DNA from: Trujillonella endophytica
GTDB lineage: Bacteria > Actinomycetota > Actinomycetes > Mycobacteriales > Geodermatophilaceae
DNA length: 35,262 nucleotides
NCBI RefSeq assembly: GCF_900110555.1
Contig: NZ_FOEE01000024.1
Coordinates: 1-35,262, forward strand
Direction of reading: 5' to 3'
The stretch's first letter is position 1. Every line of letters begins with the position of its first letter. Both the position numbers and the translations under genes were made by a program. The notes beneath the pieces were generated by a model. The model did not search any database. It saw only the letters and a program-made list of their open reading frames with translations, and was not told the DNA's origin. Below are positions 1 to 8,956 of the stretch, in pieces.

Positions 1-177
1 GCCCCCGGGCAACTTCGCGCTTCCGCCCCCGGGCAATTCCGCGCTTCCGCCCCCGGGCAATTCCGCGCTTCCGCCCCCGGGCAACTTCGCGCTTCTGCCC
101 CGGGGCAACTTTGCGCTTCTGCCCCGGGGCAACTTTGCGCTTCTGCCCCGGGGCAACTTTGCGCTTCTGCCCCGGGG
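1..177. repeat. 24-bp tandem repeat array, seven full copies plus a partial one
   Basis: Seven contiguous 24-bp units run from 1 to 168 and an eighth starts at 169 and breaks off near 177. Each unit holds a CCCGGG-centred palindrome (GCCCCCGGGC in units 1-4, the perfect GCCCCGGGGC in units 5-8) followed by a less GC-rich half (AACTTCGCGCTTC or AACTTTGCGCTTC). Units 5-7 are identical, units 2 and 3 are identical, and unit 4 is a hybrid, which suggests unit duplication from one end. The array probably continues left of the window. It begins 10 bp beyond the stop of the glutamate dehydrogenase gene, so its palindromes could act in 3' end formation. There are no unique spacers, so it is not a CRISPR array. 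Function unknown. Confidence 0.9.
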
Positions 178-187
178 GGCGGGGCGT

Positions 188-3100
188 TCAGTGGCCGCGC
201 AGGCCGCGCAGCGTGCGGACGGCGACCAGCAGCTCGGCCAGCTCCTGGCGGTCGCCGCCGGCCAGGTCGGCGAGCTGCGCGGCCGCCCGCCGCTGGCCGG
301 CGTCCCACCCCCGGACCCAGCCGGCGACGAGCTCGGTCGCGTCGGTCCCCGGTGCGGCCCCCCGCACCACCTCCGCGGTGAGCGCGGTCGCCTCGGCGGA
401 CAGGTCGTCGCGCAGCGTGGCGCGGGCCAGCGAGGGCCAGCGCCGGTCCCGGGGCAGCGCGGTGACCAGCTCCCGCAGCGGGACCAGCCCGAGCCGCTCG
501 GCCAGGCACTGCTGCACCCGCCCGGCCAGCTCCAGCGGCGCCCCGGTCCGCTCGACGACGACGGCGAGGTCCAGCGCGGCCGGCACGAGCGGCGCCGCCG
601 CGGCCTCGACCGCGAGGGCTGCGGGCACCCCGGTCGCGCGCAGCCGCTCGGTCCGCTCGGCGTAGGCGGCGGCCTCGGCGCCCAGCAGCCACCCGGGCAG
701 GCCGCGGCGCACCTGCGCCACCGGGGCGGCGAACCGGTCCACGACCGCGCCGATCGGGACCGGCCGGTCCCCCGCCAGCTCGGGCAGCCGCAGCAGCCAT
801 CGGGTGGCGCGCTCGGCCAGCCGGGTGGCCTCCGTGCGCAGCTCGATCTGGGTGGCGGCGGGCACCCGGTTGTCCAGCTCCCCCGGGGCGTCCCACAGGC
901 GGTCCACCCCGAAGACCGCACGGGCGACCGCGTGCGCCCGCACGACACCGGCCGGCCCCACGCCGGTCTCCTCGGTGAGCCGGAACAGGCCGGTGACCCC
1001 GGCGATGTTGACCGCGCGGTTGGTCAGCACCGTGGCGACGATCTCGCGGCGCAGGGGATGGCCGGCCACGGCCTCGGAAAATCGCTCCCGCAGGGCCGCG
1101 GGGAAGTAGCCGGCGAGCAGCGGCTCCAGGGCGGGGTCGTCGGGCAGCCCGGAGGCCAGCACGGCCTCGCCGGCCTCGAGCTTGGCGTAGGCCAGCAGCA
1201 CCGACAGCTCGGGGCCGGTGAGCGCCTGCCCGTCGCGGCGCCGCTCGGTGATCACCCGGTCGTCGGGCAACGCCTCCACCGCCCGGACCAGCCGGCCCGA
1301 CCGCTCCAGGGCGCGGATGAAGCGCTGCCCGGCGTCGAGCAGGCTGCGCGCGGAGCCGACGTCCCCGGCCAGCGTCGCGTTCTGCGCCGCGTTGTCGGCG
1401 AGGACGGCCACCGCCACCTCGTCGGTCATCTCCTGCAGCAGCGCCGCCCGCTGCGCGTCGTCCAGGCCGCCGCGGGCGACCACCCCGTTGAGCGCGATCT
1501 TGATGTTCACCTCGTGGTCGGAGGTGTCGACCCCGGCGGAGTTGTCGATGGCATCGGTGTTCACCCGGCCGCCGGCCAGGGCGTACTCCACGCGGCCCCG
1601 CTGGGTGAGCCCGAGGTTGCCGCCCTCCCCCACCACGCGGACCCGCAGGTCGCGGCCGTCGACCCGCACCGCGTCGTTGGCCTTGTCGCCGACGTCGAGG
1701 TCGCTCTCGGCCGCGGCCTTGACGTAGGTGCCGATGCCGCCGTTGAACAGCAGGTCCACGGGGGCGAGCAGCACGGCGCGGATCAGCTCGACCGGCGACA
1801 GCACGTCGACGTCGTCCGGCAGCCCGAGCGCGGCGCGCATCGGCTCGCTCACGGGCACGGTCTTCGCCGTCCGCGGCCACACCCCTCCCCCGGGGCTGAT
1901 CAGCGCCGGGTCGTAGTCGGCCCATGACGAGCGCGGCAGCGCGAACAGCCGGCGGCGCTCGGCGAACGAGGCGGCGACGTCCGGATCGGGGTCGACGAAC
2001 ACGTGCCGGTGGTCGAAGGCGGCGACCAGTCGGATGTGCTCGGACAGCAGCATGCCGTTGCCGAACACGTCGCCGGACATGTCGCCGACGCCGACGACGG
2101 TGAACTCCTCGCGCTGCACGTCGAGGCCGAGCTCCCGGCTCTCCCCGTCTCCGCCGAGCTCGCGGAAATGCCGGGCTACCGACTCCCACGCCCCGCGGGC
2201 GGTGATGCCCATGGCCTTGTGGTCGTAGCCGACCGAGCCGCCGGAGGCGAACGCGTCGCCGAGCCAGAAGCCGCGCTCGATCGCCACCTCGTTGGCGAGA
2301 TCGGAGAACGTCGCCGTCCCCTTGTCCGCGGCGACCACGAGGTAGCTGTCGTCGCCGTCGTGCCGCACGACCCGCTGCGGCGGCACGACCCGGCCGTCGG
2401 CGTCGAGGTCGTCGGTGAGGGAGAGCAGCGCGCCGATGAACAGCCGGTAGCAGGCCTGGCCCTCGGCGAGCTGGGCCTCGCGGGAGGGATCGGCCGGCGG
2501 CCGGCGGACGACGAACCCGCCCTTGGCGCCGGTCGGCACGATCACGGTGTTCTTCACCATCTGGGCCTTCACCAGGCCGAGCACCTCGGTGCGGAGGTCC
2601 TCGTGGCGGTCGGACCAGCGCAGCCCGCCCCGGGCGACCGCGCCGAAGCGCAGGTGCACCCCGGCGACGCGCGGCGAGCACACCCAGACCTCCCGCTCCG
2701 GGCGCGGCTGCGGCACGTCGGGCACCTCGGCCGGGAAGAGCTTGACCGCCAGCGGCACGGCCGGGGTGGAGACGGCGTAGTAGTTCGTCCGGCGCGTGGC
2801 GAGCACGGCGGCCAGCAGCGCGGTGAGCACCCGGTCGGCGTCCAGCGACTCGACGGAGGCGATCGCCGTCCGCAGCGACGCGGCGAGGGCCTCCTGCCGC
2901 TCCTGCCGGCCGGCCTCTCGGTCGGGGGAGAACCGGCTCTCGAAGAGGGCCACGAGCCGGGCGACGACGTCGGGGTGGGCCGCCAGCGTCGTCTCCACGT
3001 AGCGCTGCCCGAAGGGCAGGCCCGCCTGCCGCAGCCACTGCACGTAGGCCCGGACGACGGTCACCTGACGCCAGTTCAGCCCGGCCAGCAGCACCAGCGC

Positions 3101-5143
3101 GCCGAGGCCGTCGTCCTCGGCCTCCCCGCGCTGCACCGCCAGGACGGCGTCGGTGAACCGCTCGGGCAGGGAGCCGGCGAACGGCAGTTCCCCGCCGGGC
3201 GCGGCCAGGCCGAAGTCGTAGATCCACGCCACCGGCGCGCCGATCCGGTCGATGCCGTAGGGCCGCTCGTCGACGACGTCCACGCCCATGTGCTGCAAAA
3301 CCGGCAGGATGTGCGACAGCAGCAGCCGCTCCCCCACCCGGTACACCGACAGGCGCGCCTCGCCGCCGTCGCGGGGACGGCGCAGCCGCAGGCCGGTCTC
3401 CCCGGGGGCCAGCGCGTCGAGCCGGGCGAGGTCCTCCACGGCGGTCGCCGCCGGGAAGTCCTCCTGGTAGGCGGCCGGGAAGGCGTCCGCGACCCGCGCC
3501 AGCAGCCGCTCGGAGTCGGCCCCGTGCCGGGCGTGCAGCGCGTCGGTCAGGTCGTCGGTCCAGCTGCGAGCGGCGGCGGCGAGCTCGTCCTGCAGCGCCG
3601 CGACGTCGACGTCCGGCAGCGCCGTCCGCCCGCCCCGGGTCGCCGGCGGGCGGACGACGAAGTGCAGCCGGGCGAGCACCGACTCCGTGACCCGCGCGGT
3701 GTACTCGATCCCGCTGCCGCCCAGGCGCTCCAGGAGCAGCTGCTGCATGCGGGTGCGGACCTCGGTCGTGTAGCGGTCCCGCGGCAGGTAGACCAGCGCC
3801 GACCAGAACCGGCCGTGGGCGTCGCGGCGCAGGAACAGCCGGGTCTGGCGGCGTTCCTGCAGCTGCAGCACGCCGACGGCGACGGGGAGCAGCTCCTCGG
3901 CCCCGACCTGGAACAGCTCGTCGCGGGGATGGGTCTCCAGCAGGTCCACCAGCGCCTTGCCGGTGTGGCTGTCCTCCGGCACACCGGCCTGCTCCACCAC
4001 CCGGGCCACCGTGCGCCGGACCACCGGCACGTCCCGCACGCTGGTGGCGTACGCCGCGGTCGACCACACGCCGGCGAGGCGATGCTGGCGGGTGGTGCCG
4101 TCGGGCCCGGGCAGGGTGACGGCGACCAGGTCCAGCCAGGCGCGGCGGTGCACGGTGGCCCGCAGGTCGGCCTTGCCGACGGTGAGCAGCGCGTCCGCGT
4201 CGGCCGTGCGCCCCTCGGGCGGCGCCGTCCCCGCCGGGTCGCTGCGCAGCATGCCCAGCCCGCTGCCGGGGACGGCGCGCACGGTCCGGGCCCGGCCGGT
4301 GGGCAGGTCGACGTCGCGGGCGCCGAGGAACACGAAGCTGCCGTCGGCCAGCCAGCGCAGCAGGGCCGCGACCTCGGCGGGGTCCTGCTCCGGGTCGTCG
4401 GTGGCGGCCGGGGGGAGCTCGTCCAGCCGGTCGGCGAGCACCAGCGCCCGGGCCCGCATCCGGTCGGCGTCCTCGTCGACGGCGCGGACGTCGGCCAGCA
4501 CCGTCCGCAGGCCCTCGACGAGGTCGTCGCGCGCCTCGTCGTCCAGGGGCCCGTCGAGGACGACGGCCATCCACGACTCGAGCAGCGCGTCGGGGCCGCA
4601 CTCGGCGGGGTCGGCGCTGTCGCAGACGGCGCCGATGCGCCCGGCCGCGTCCCGCCGGACCACGAGGACCGGGTGGACGACGTGCTCGAGCCGGAACCCC
4701 TGGCGCACGACCTCGGCGGTGACGGAGTCGACGAGGAAGGGCATGTCGTCGGTGACGACCAGGACGACGGAGCGGCTGCGGTCGGCGCCGTCGCGCCGGA
4801 CGACCTCCACCGTGGCCGAGCCCGGCGGGCGGACGGCGGCCACCCGCAGGTGCTGCAGCGCGAGCGCGGCCAGCTCGGCCGGCAGCTTCCGGACGACCTC
4901 GGCCGCCGGCTCGCTCCAGTAGTAGCGGCGGAACAGACCCGGCAGGTCGGCGACCGCGCAGCCGGCCGGCAACCCGGGATCGGCGGCCGGGGCCTCCCGG
5001 GCGGCGGCCTCCAGGAGCCGGTGCTTGGCGGCTCGCTCCGCCTCGAGGGCGGCCAGGTCGGACGGGGCGGCCGTGGCGGCGGCGAGCGCGGCCTCCGGCT
5101 CGGGGCGGCCGGTTCCGGCGACGCCGCCGGAGGTGCTGACCAT
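188..5143 (-). CDS. gdh: NAD-specific glutamate dehydrogenase, large (about 180 kDa) type
   Basis: A 1651-residue protein of the large NAD-dependent glutamate dehydrogenase family, which oxidatively deaminates glutamate to 2-oxoglutarate and ammonium, a catabolic role in the cytoplasm. Length is normal for the family. A long regulatory N-terminal half precedes the catalytic core. The glutamate-site lysine lies in GAKGGFVV (K874), followed by ADKGTATFSDLANEVA and the NGGIGTYVK stretch near residue 1130. The first 24 residues are low in complexity and could be missing if translation starts later. The ATG at 5143 is supported by a TAGCGT -10-like hexamer (5150-5155, minus strand) six bases upstream, which would give a leaderless mRNA, and there is no Shine-Dalgarno sequence. 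Long antisense ORFs over this gene are GC-composition shadows. Confidence 0.95.
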   Translation of the reverse strand: MVSTSGGVAGTGRPEPEAALAAATAAPSDLAALEAERAAKHRLLEAAAREAPAADPGLPAGCAVADLPGLFRRYYWSEPAAEVVRKLPAELAALALQHLRVAAVRPPGSATVEVVRRDGADRSRSVVLVVTDDMPFLVDSVTAEVVRQGFRLEHVVHPVLVVRRDAAGRIGAVCDSADPAECGPDALLESWMAVVLDGPLDDEARDDLVEGLRTVLADVRAVDEDADRMRARALVLADRLDELPPAATDDPEQDPAEVAALLRWLADGSFVFLGARDVDLPTGRARTVRAVPGSGLGMLRSDPAGTAPPEGRTADADALLTVGKADLRATVHRRAWLDLVAVTLPGPDGTTRQHRLAGVWSTAAYATSVRDVPVVRRTVARVVEQAGVPEDSHTGKALVDLLETHPRDELFQVGAEELLPVAVGVLQLQERRQTRLFLRRDAHGRFWSALVYLPRDRYTTEVRTRMQQLLLERLGGSGIEYTARVTESVLARLHFVVRPPATRGGRTALPDVDVAALQDELAAAARSWTDDLTDALHARHGADSERLLARVADAFPAAYQEDFPAATAVEDLARLDALAPGETGLRLRRPRDGGEARLSVYRVGERLLLSHILPVLQHMGVDVVDERPYGIDRIGAPVAWIYDFGLAAPGGELPFAGSLPERFTDAVLAVQRGEAEDDGLGALVLLAGLNWRQVTVVRAYVQWLRQAGLPFGQRYVETTLAAHPDVVARLVALFESRFSPDREAGRQERQEALAASLRTAIASVESLDADRVLTALLAAVLATRRTNYYAVSTPAVPLAVKLFPAEVPDVPQPRPEREVWVCSPRVAGVHLRFGAVARGGLRWSDRHEDLRTEVLGLVKAQMVKNTVIVPTGAKGGFVVRRPPADPSREAQLAEGQACYRLFIGALLSLTDDLDADGRVVPPQRVVRHDGDDSYLVVAADKGTATFSDLANEVAIERGFWLGDAFASGGSVGYDHKAMGITARGAWESVARHFRELGGDGESRELGLDVQREEFTVVGVGDMSGDVFGNGMLLSEHIRLVAAFDHRHVFVDPDPDVAASFAERRRLFALPRSSWADYDPALISPGGGVWPRTAKTVPVSEPMRAALGLPDDVDVLSPVELIRAVLLAPVDLLFNGGIGTYVKAAAESDLDVGDKANDAVRVDGRDLRVRVVGEGGNLGLTQRGRVEYALAGGRVNTDAIDNSAGVDTSDHEVNIKIALNGVVARGGLDDAQRAALLQEMTDEVAVAVLADNAAQNATLAGDVGSARSLLDAGQRFIRALERSGRLVRAVEALPDDRVITERRRDGQALTGPELSVLLAYAKLEAGEAVLASGLPDDPALEPLLAGYFPAALRERFSEAVAGHPLRREIVATVLTNRAVNIAGVTGLFRLTEETGVGPAGVVRAHAVARAVFGVDRLWDAPGELDNRVPAATQIELRTEATRLAERATRWLLRLPELAGDRPVPIGAVVDRFAAPVAQVRRGLPGWLLGAEAAAYAERTERLRATGVPAALAVEAAAAPLVPAALDLAVVVERTGAPLELAGRVQQCLAERLGLVPLRELVTALPRDRRWPSLARATLRDDLSAEATALTAEVVRGAAPGTDATELVAGWVRGWDAGQRRAAAQLADLAGGDRQELAELLVAVRTLRGLRGH

Positions 5144-5149
5144 GGGCCG

Positions 5150-5155
5150 ACGCTA
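5150..5155 (-). promoter_or_regulatory. Candidate -10 element giving a leaderless glutamate dehydrogenase mRNA
   Basis: TAGCGT fits the actinobacterial -10 pattern TANNNT and is followed by six bases and the ATG. It sits inside a 14-bp sequence (5148-5161) repeated exactly before the next gene upstream (5591-5604). No convincing -35 hexamer is visible 17-18 bp upstream. Confidence 0.5.
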
Positions 5156-5217
5156 GCGCCGGAGCGGGCTCCCGGCCCGGTAGCGAGCCGCCGTCCGGAA
5201 GCCCGGATCGCGGGGGG

Positions 5218-5586
5218 TCAGCTGCGGTCGAGCACCTGGTCGACCACCCAGCCACCGATGGCCAGCAGCAGGCCCCCGGCCACCGCGCTGCCGAACGAGG
5301 TGACGTCGAGGCGGTCGGTCAGCGCGGCGGTGAGTCCGAGCAGGGCGGCGTTGATGACCAGCAGGAACAGCCCGAGGGTGAGCAGCACGAACGGGAGCCC
5401 GAGCAGGCGCAGGATCGGGCCCACGACCGCGTTGACCACCGCGAAGATCAGGGCGATCCACAGCCAGGTGCCGGACTCGCCGAGCGGCCCGTCCTCATTC
5501 GGGTGCACCTCGACCCCGTCGAGGAGGTAGTTGACGCCGTAGAAGACGCCGGCCATGAGCACGACCTTGATCGCGAACTTGATCAC
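5218..5586 (-). CDS. Small four-helix membrane protein, PF04020 (phage holin 4_2 superfamily) type
   Basis: A 122-residue protein with about four hydrophobic segments: residues 3-22, a segment around 42-60 (TWLWIALIFAVVNAVVGPIL), 62-88 and a C-terminal glycine-rich helix. The pattern and the N-terminal FAIKVVLMAGVFYGVNYLLDGV are typical of the widespread PF04020 membrane proteins. The family name mentions holins, but chromosomal members are not prophage genes and their role is unknown. The start is a GTG at 5584-5586. The same TAGCGT-N6-start arrangement as in the glutamate dehydrogenase gene suggests a second leaderless mRNA. A 74-bp gap separates it from glutamate dehydrogenase, so the two could be co-transcribed or separately promoted. 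Confidence 0.85.
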   Translation of the reverse strand: MIKFAIKVVLMAGVFYGVNYLLDGVEVHPNEDGPLGESGTWLWIALIFAVVNAVVGPILRLLGLPFVLLTLGLFLLVINAALLGLTAALTDRLDVTSFGSAVAGGLLLAIGGWVVDQVLDRS

Positions 5587-5592
5587 AGCCCG

Positions 5593-5598
5593 ACGCTA
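5593..5598 (-). promoter_or_regulatory. Candidate -10 element for the PF04020 gene
   Basis: TAGCGT on the minus strand lies six bases before the GTG start, inside a 14-bp block (5591-5604) identical to the one before the glutamate dehydrogenase ATG. No clear -35 is seen. Confidence 0.5.
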
Positions 5599-5762
5599 GC
5601 GCCGCGGACCGGCCGCGTCGCGCAGCTACCGCCGTCTACGCCTGTCTAGCGTCGTCGCTAGGCGGGCCGAGACGCCCCTCGAGACCCGCCACCCCCGCCC
5701 GCCCCGCGCGACACGCGCTACCGCGTTCTACGGATGTCTACGGCGCCGGCTAGACAGCGCCA

Positions 5763-5768
5763 TACGGT
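5763..5768 (+). promoter_or_regulatory. Candidate -10 element for the AAA ATPase gene
   Basis: TACGGT fits TANNNT and stands seven bases before the GTG at 5776. This supports a leaderless mRNA and the downstream GTG as the start, rather than the ATG at 5734, which lies upstream of this element. The surrounding region (5626-5757) is rich in CTAC/CTAG motifs, including CTAGCG-TCGT-CGCTAG (5646-5661) and a 9-bp inverted repeat (5642-5650 with 5749-5757). Confidence 0.45.
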
Positions 5769-5775
5769 GCTCGAC

Positions 5776-6966
5776 GTGGATCCCGTCCGGAACCCCTACG
5801 CCCCCGGCGCCGGCCAGCGCCCGCCCGAACTGGCCGGGCGCGACGACGAGCTGTCGGCCTTCGACGTCGTCCTGGAGCGCATCGCGCGCGGGCGGCCGGA
5901 GCGCTCCCTCGTGCTCACCGGGCTGCGCGGCGTCGGCAAGACCGTGCTGCTCAACCAGCTGCGCTCGGCGGCGATCGGCCGGGGCTGGGGCACCGGCAAG
6001 ATCGAGGCCCGGCCCGACCAGTCGCTGCGCCGGCCGGTCTCCTCCGCGCTGCACATGGCGCTGCGCGAGCTGCGGCACCCCGACCAGGACTCCATGGACG
6101 CCGTCCTCTCCACGCTCAAGGCCTTCGCCCAGCGGGCGGTGGGCAGCGACGCCAAGGTGCGCGACCGGTGGCAGCCGGGCATCGACGTCCCCGCGGCCAG
6201 CGGCCGGGCCGACTCCGGGGACATGGAGATCGACCTGGTGGAGCTGCTCAGCGACGCCGCCGGCCTGGCCGCCGACGTGGGCAAGGGCGTGGCGCTGTTC
6301 ATCGACGAGATGCAGGACGTGCAGGCCCCCGACGTGTCGGCCATCTGCGCCGCCTGCCACGAGCTGTCCCAGCAGGGCGCGCCGCTGATCGTGGTCGGCG
6401 CGGGCCTCCCCCACCTGCCCGCGGTGCTCAGCGCCTCCAAGAGCTACTCCGAGCGGCTGTTCCGCTACCTGCGCATCGACCGGCTGGACCGCGCCGCCGC
6501 CGACCGCGCCCTGCTCGCCCCCGCCGAGCGGGAGGACGTCACCTTCGACCCCGCCGCGCTGGACGCGCTCTACGCCGCCGCCGACGGTTATCCGTACTTC
6601 GTCCAGGCCTACGGCAAGGTCACCTGGGACGTCGCCGCGGCCTCCCCCGTCACCGCGGCCGACGTCGCCATGGCCGCGCCGGTCGCCGAGGCCGAGCTCG
6701 CGGTCGGCTTCTTCGGCTCCCGCTACGACCGGGCCACCCCGGCCGAGCGCGAGTACATGCACGCGATGGCCGAGCTGGGCGGGCCGCAGGGCGCCGCCGT
6801 CGCCACCTCGGAGGTCGCCGTCTCCCTGGGGCGCAAGCCGGCGTCCCTCTCCCCCGCGCGCGACTCGCTGATCAAGAAGGGGCTGGTCTACTCCGCCGAG
6901 CGCGGCCAGATCGCCTTCACGGTGCCGCACTTCGGCCGCTACCTGCTCAGCCACCCCAGCGACTGA
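5776..6966 (+). CDS. AAA-family ATP-binding protein
   Basis: A 396-residue P-loop ATPase. Walker A is GLRGVGKTVLL (about residues 49-59) and Walker B is ALFIDEMQDV (about 173-182), so nucleotide binding and hydrolysis are expected. The C-terminal 100 residues, after about residue 295, look like a winged helix (repeated helices, then SLSPARDSLIKKGLVYSAERGQIAFTVP). This arrangement occurs in a family of stand-alone actinobacterial ATP-binding proteins with no firm function, often related to archaeal-type ATPases. The start was set at GTG 5776 (MDPVRNPYAPGAG, a common beginning in this family) and not at ATG 5734, because a -10-like TACGGT lies between them. It is transcribed away from the membrane protein gene and converges with the phosphatase gene. 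Confidence 0.8.
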   Translation: MDPVRNPYAPGAGQRPPELAGRDDELSAFDVVLERIARGRPERSLVLTGLRGVGKTVLLNQLRSAAIGRGWGTGKIEARPDQSLRRPVSSALHMALRELRHPDQDSMDAVLSTLKAFAQRAVGSDAKVRDRWQPGIDVPAASGRADSGDMEIDLVELLSDAAGLAADVGKGVALFIDEMQDVQAPDVSAICAACHELSQQGAPLIVVGAGLPHLPAVLSASKSYSERLFRYLRIDRLDRAAADRALLAPAEREDVTFDPAALDALYAAADGYPYFVQAYGKVTWDVAAASPVTAADVAMAAPVAEAELAVGFFGSRYDRATPAEREYMHAMAELGGPQGAAVATSEVAVSLGRKPASLSPARDSLIKKGLVYSAERGQIAFTVPHFGRYLLSHPSD

Positions 6967-6990
6967 CGCGGTTCCGGGGCGGCGGCACCG

Positions 6991-7010
6991 GGCACGGGGG
7001 TCCGCGTGCC
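6991..7010. terminator. Weak hairpin between convergent genes
   Basis: GGCACG and CGTGCC form a 6-bp stem with an 8-nt loop in the 123-bp gap between the convergent ATPase and phosphatase genes. No T-run follows, so this is only a candidate. Confidence 0.25.
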
Positions 7011-7089
7011 GACGTGGGTGGAGGCGGGGCCCCGGGGGCTGGTCCGGAGAGCGTCGTGCTCGGGCTCGGGACGAGCAGAGGACCGCCCG

Positions 7090-8823
7090 TCAGCGGGCGG
7101 CGGCGCGGGTCCGCAGGGCCAGGACGGCGACGTCGTCCTCGGCGCCGTCGGCCAGCATCACCGCGAGCAGCCGGTCGCACAGCTCGTCCAGGGGCAGGTC
7201 CCCGAAGCGGGCCAGCAGCTGGCGCACCTGGTCGCGCCCGTCGTCCAGCAGGACGCCGCGGCGCTCGAACAGCCCGTCGGTGAACAGCAGCACCGTGGCG
7301 TCGTCCGGCAGGTCCGCCGCGCCGTCGGCCCGCGGTCCGCGCCAGCCGATGCCCAGGGGCGGCCCGATCGGCGCGGCGAGGTCGGTGACGCGACCGTCGG
7401 CGGTGAGCAGCAGCGGCTCGGGGTGCCCGGCCGACGACCAGCGCAGCGTGCGCCCGCCGGCGCCGTCGTGCTCCACCCGGCACACCAGCGCGGTGGCCAT
7501 GGTGGGCACGGCCAGGCCGACGAGCGCGTGGTCGACCCTCCGGAGGACGCCGGCCGGCTCCTCCAGGCGGTCGAAGGCGATGCCCCGCACCAGGGTCTTG
7601 ACCTGTCCCATCGCGGCCGCGGCCTCGATGTCGTGGCCCATGACGTCGCCGATGACCAGCACCATGTCGCCGTCGGGCTGCAGGAAGCTGTCATACCAGT
7701 CGCCGCCGATGGAGACGCCGCGGGTGGCGGCCCGGTAGCGGACGGCGGTCCCCAGGTGCGGCTGCTGCACCGGCGGCGAGAGCAGGGACAGCTGGAGCCG
7801 CTCGGCGACCTGCTGGTTGGCCGCAGCCAGCCGCGCATTGTCCAGGGCCAGTGCCGCGCGCCGCGAGGCCACCTCGGCCGTGCGCAGTTCGACGTCGGTG
7901 TGCGGGCCGCGCTCGGGCCCGTTGACCAGGGTGATGACCCCGAACTGCTCGCCCCGGGCCAGCAGCGGGAACGCGGCGGCGGCCGACGGCCGCAGCGGTG
8001 CCAGCGCCTCGCGGCTGGCCTCATCGGCCACCATCTGGTCGATGTGCGCGCTGGTGAGCTGGGGGATGACGACGGGCTGCCCGCTGCGCAGCGCCGTCGG
8101 CACCGGGGCGGTCGGCCGGTTGCTGCCCACCCGCGTGTCCGCGTAGCGGTGCATCGCCTCGACCATGGCGGGGTCGCGGTGCGCGCGGCCGACGTCGCGC
8201 CGGGTGCCGTCGGGATCGACCACGCTGACCAGGCACCAGTCGGCCAGCAGCGGGACGACGAGCCGGGCGAAGCGGCTCACCGCCTCGTCGGTGTCCAGGG
8301 TGGACGTCATCGCCTGGCTGATGTCGCCCAGCAGCATGAGGTGCCGGCCGGCCAGCTCCGCGGTCGTGGCGGCCTCGGCCGCGCGGAGGGCGGCCTCGGC
8401 GGCGCGCTGGGCTGCCTCCTCGCGCGCGGCGACCGCGGCGGCGCGCTCCTCCTCGGTCCGGCGCCTGTCGGTGACGTCGTCATAGGTGACGACCAGGCCG
8501 GCTTCGGTGCGGAACGCGTCGGCCTGGAACCAGATGTCCAGCGGCGCGAAGAACGCGACGGTGCGGCCGGACCGGCCGGTGGTCGCGACGGACCGGTACA
8601 GCTCGTCGAAGGGACTGCCGACCGCCTCGGGGAACGCCTCCCAGATGACGCGGCCGACCAGAGCGCCGACCGTGCGGCCGAGCACCCGCGCGCCGGCGGG
8701 GTTGACGTAGGTGAAGCGCCAGTCGTCGTCGAGGACGAACATCGGGCGGTCCATGCCCTCGACGGCCTGCACCAACAGGTCGCCGGTCAGCGGCGTCGGC
8801 CCATCGGTGATCACGGTCGCCAC
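7090..8823 (-). CDS. PAS-GAF-SpoIIE (PP2C-type) serine phosphatase
   Basis: A 577-residue soluble signalling phosphatase. A PAS domain (about residues 16-125) is followed by an alanine- and glutamate-rich coiled coil (about 128-165), a GAF domain (about 170-320) and a SpoIIE/PP2C catalytic domain (about 345-573). Metal-binding and catalytic motifs are present: IGGDWYD (about 372), GDVMGH, SAGHPEP, LFTDGL (about 515) and EDDVAVLAL (about 563). Such proteins dephosphorylate anti-anti-sigma (STAS) proteins in partner-switching cascades, and the sensory domains would set the signal. No STAS gene is in the window. The divergent neighbour encodes an anti-sigma-type ATPase, the usual counterpart. 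The start is GTG at 8821-8823 with GAGG four bases upstream. Confidence 0.93.
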   Translation of the reverse strand: MATVITDGPTPLTGDLLVQAVEGMDRPMFVLDDDWRFTYVNPAGARVLGRTVGALVGRVIWEAFPEAVGSPFDELYRSVATTGRSGRTVAFFAPLDIWFQADAFRTEAGLVVTYDDVTDRRRTEEERAAAVAAREEAAQRAAEAALRAAEAATTAELAGRHLMLLGDISQAMTSTLDTDEAVSRFARLVVPLLADWCLVSVVDPDGTRRDVGRAHRDPAMVEAMHRYADTRVGSNRPTAPVPTALRSGQPVVIPQLTSAHIDQMVADEASREALAPLRPSAAAAFPLLARGEQFGVITLVNGPERGPHTDVELRTAEVASRRAALALDNARLAAANQQVAERLQLSLLSPPVQQPHLGTAVRYRAATRGVSIGGDWYDSFLQPDGDMVLVIGDVMGHDIEAAAAMGQVKTLVRGIAFDRLEEPAGVLRRVDHALVGLAVPTMATALVCRVEHDGAGGRTLRWSSAGHPEPLLLTADGRVTDLAAPIGPPLGIGWRGPRADGAADLPDDATVLLFTDGLFERRGVLLDDGRDQVRQLLARFGDLPLDELCDRLLAVMLADGAEDDVAVLALRTRAAAR

Positions 8824-8956
8824 TCTGCCTCATCGGGCCCTCGGAACCCGCCCTCCGCCGCCGAGCACCACACCGAGGGGGATCCCACGGTTGAGGCCGG
8901 GTCCGGCTGGGCACCCTGGATGCATCCCAGAACCGGACGCTGACGGGGGCGAGGAC

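Noticed and set aside
1-177. CRISPR array
   Set aside because: Units are contiguous without unique spacers and no cas genes are near.
111-665. Frame starting in the tandem array (repeated RFCPGAT)
   Set aside because: It is the array read in one frame, continuing antisense into the glutamate dehydrogenase gene; no start signal.
2003-5530. 1175-residue open frame on the plus strand
   Set aside because: It is antisense to glutamate dehydrogenase, of repetitive His/Gly/Arg/Val composition with no domain; long antisense frames are expected in such GC-rich DNA.
5218-5586. Prophage holin
   Set aside because: No phage genes are nearby; the PF04020 family is chromosomal and widespread.
8711-8956. 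Longer N-terminus for the anti-sigma-type ATPase
   Set aside because: The extra residues cover the start of the divergent phosphatase gene and the promoter gap, and ATG 8957 has a good ribosome binding site.
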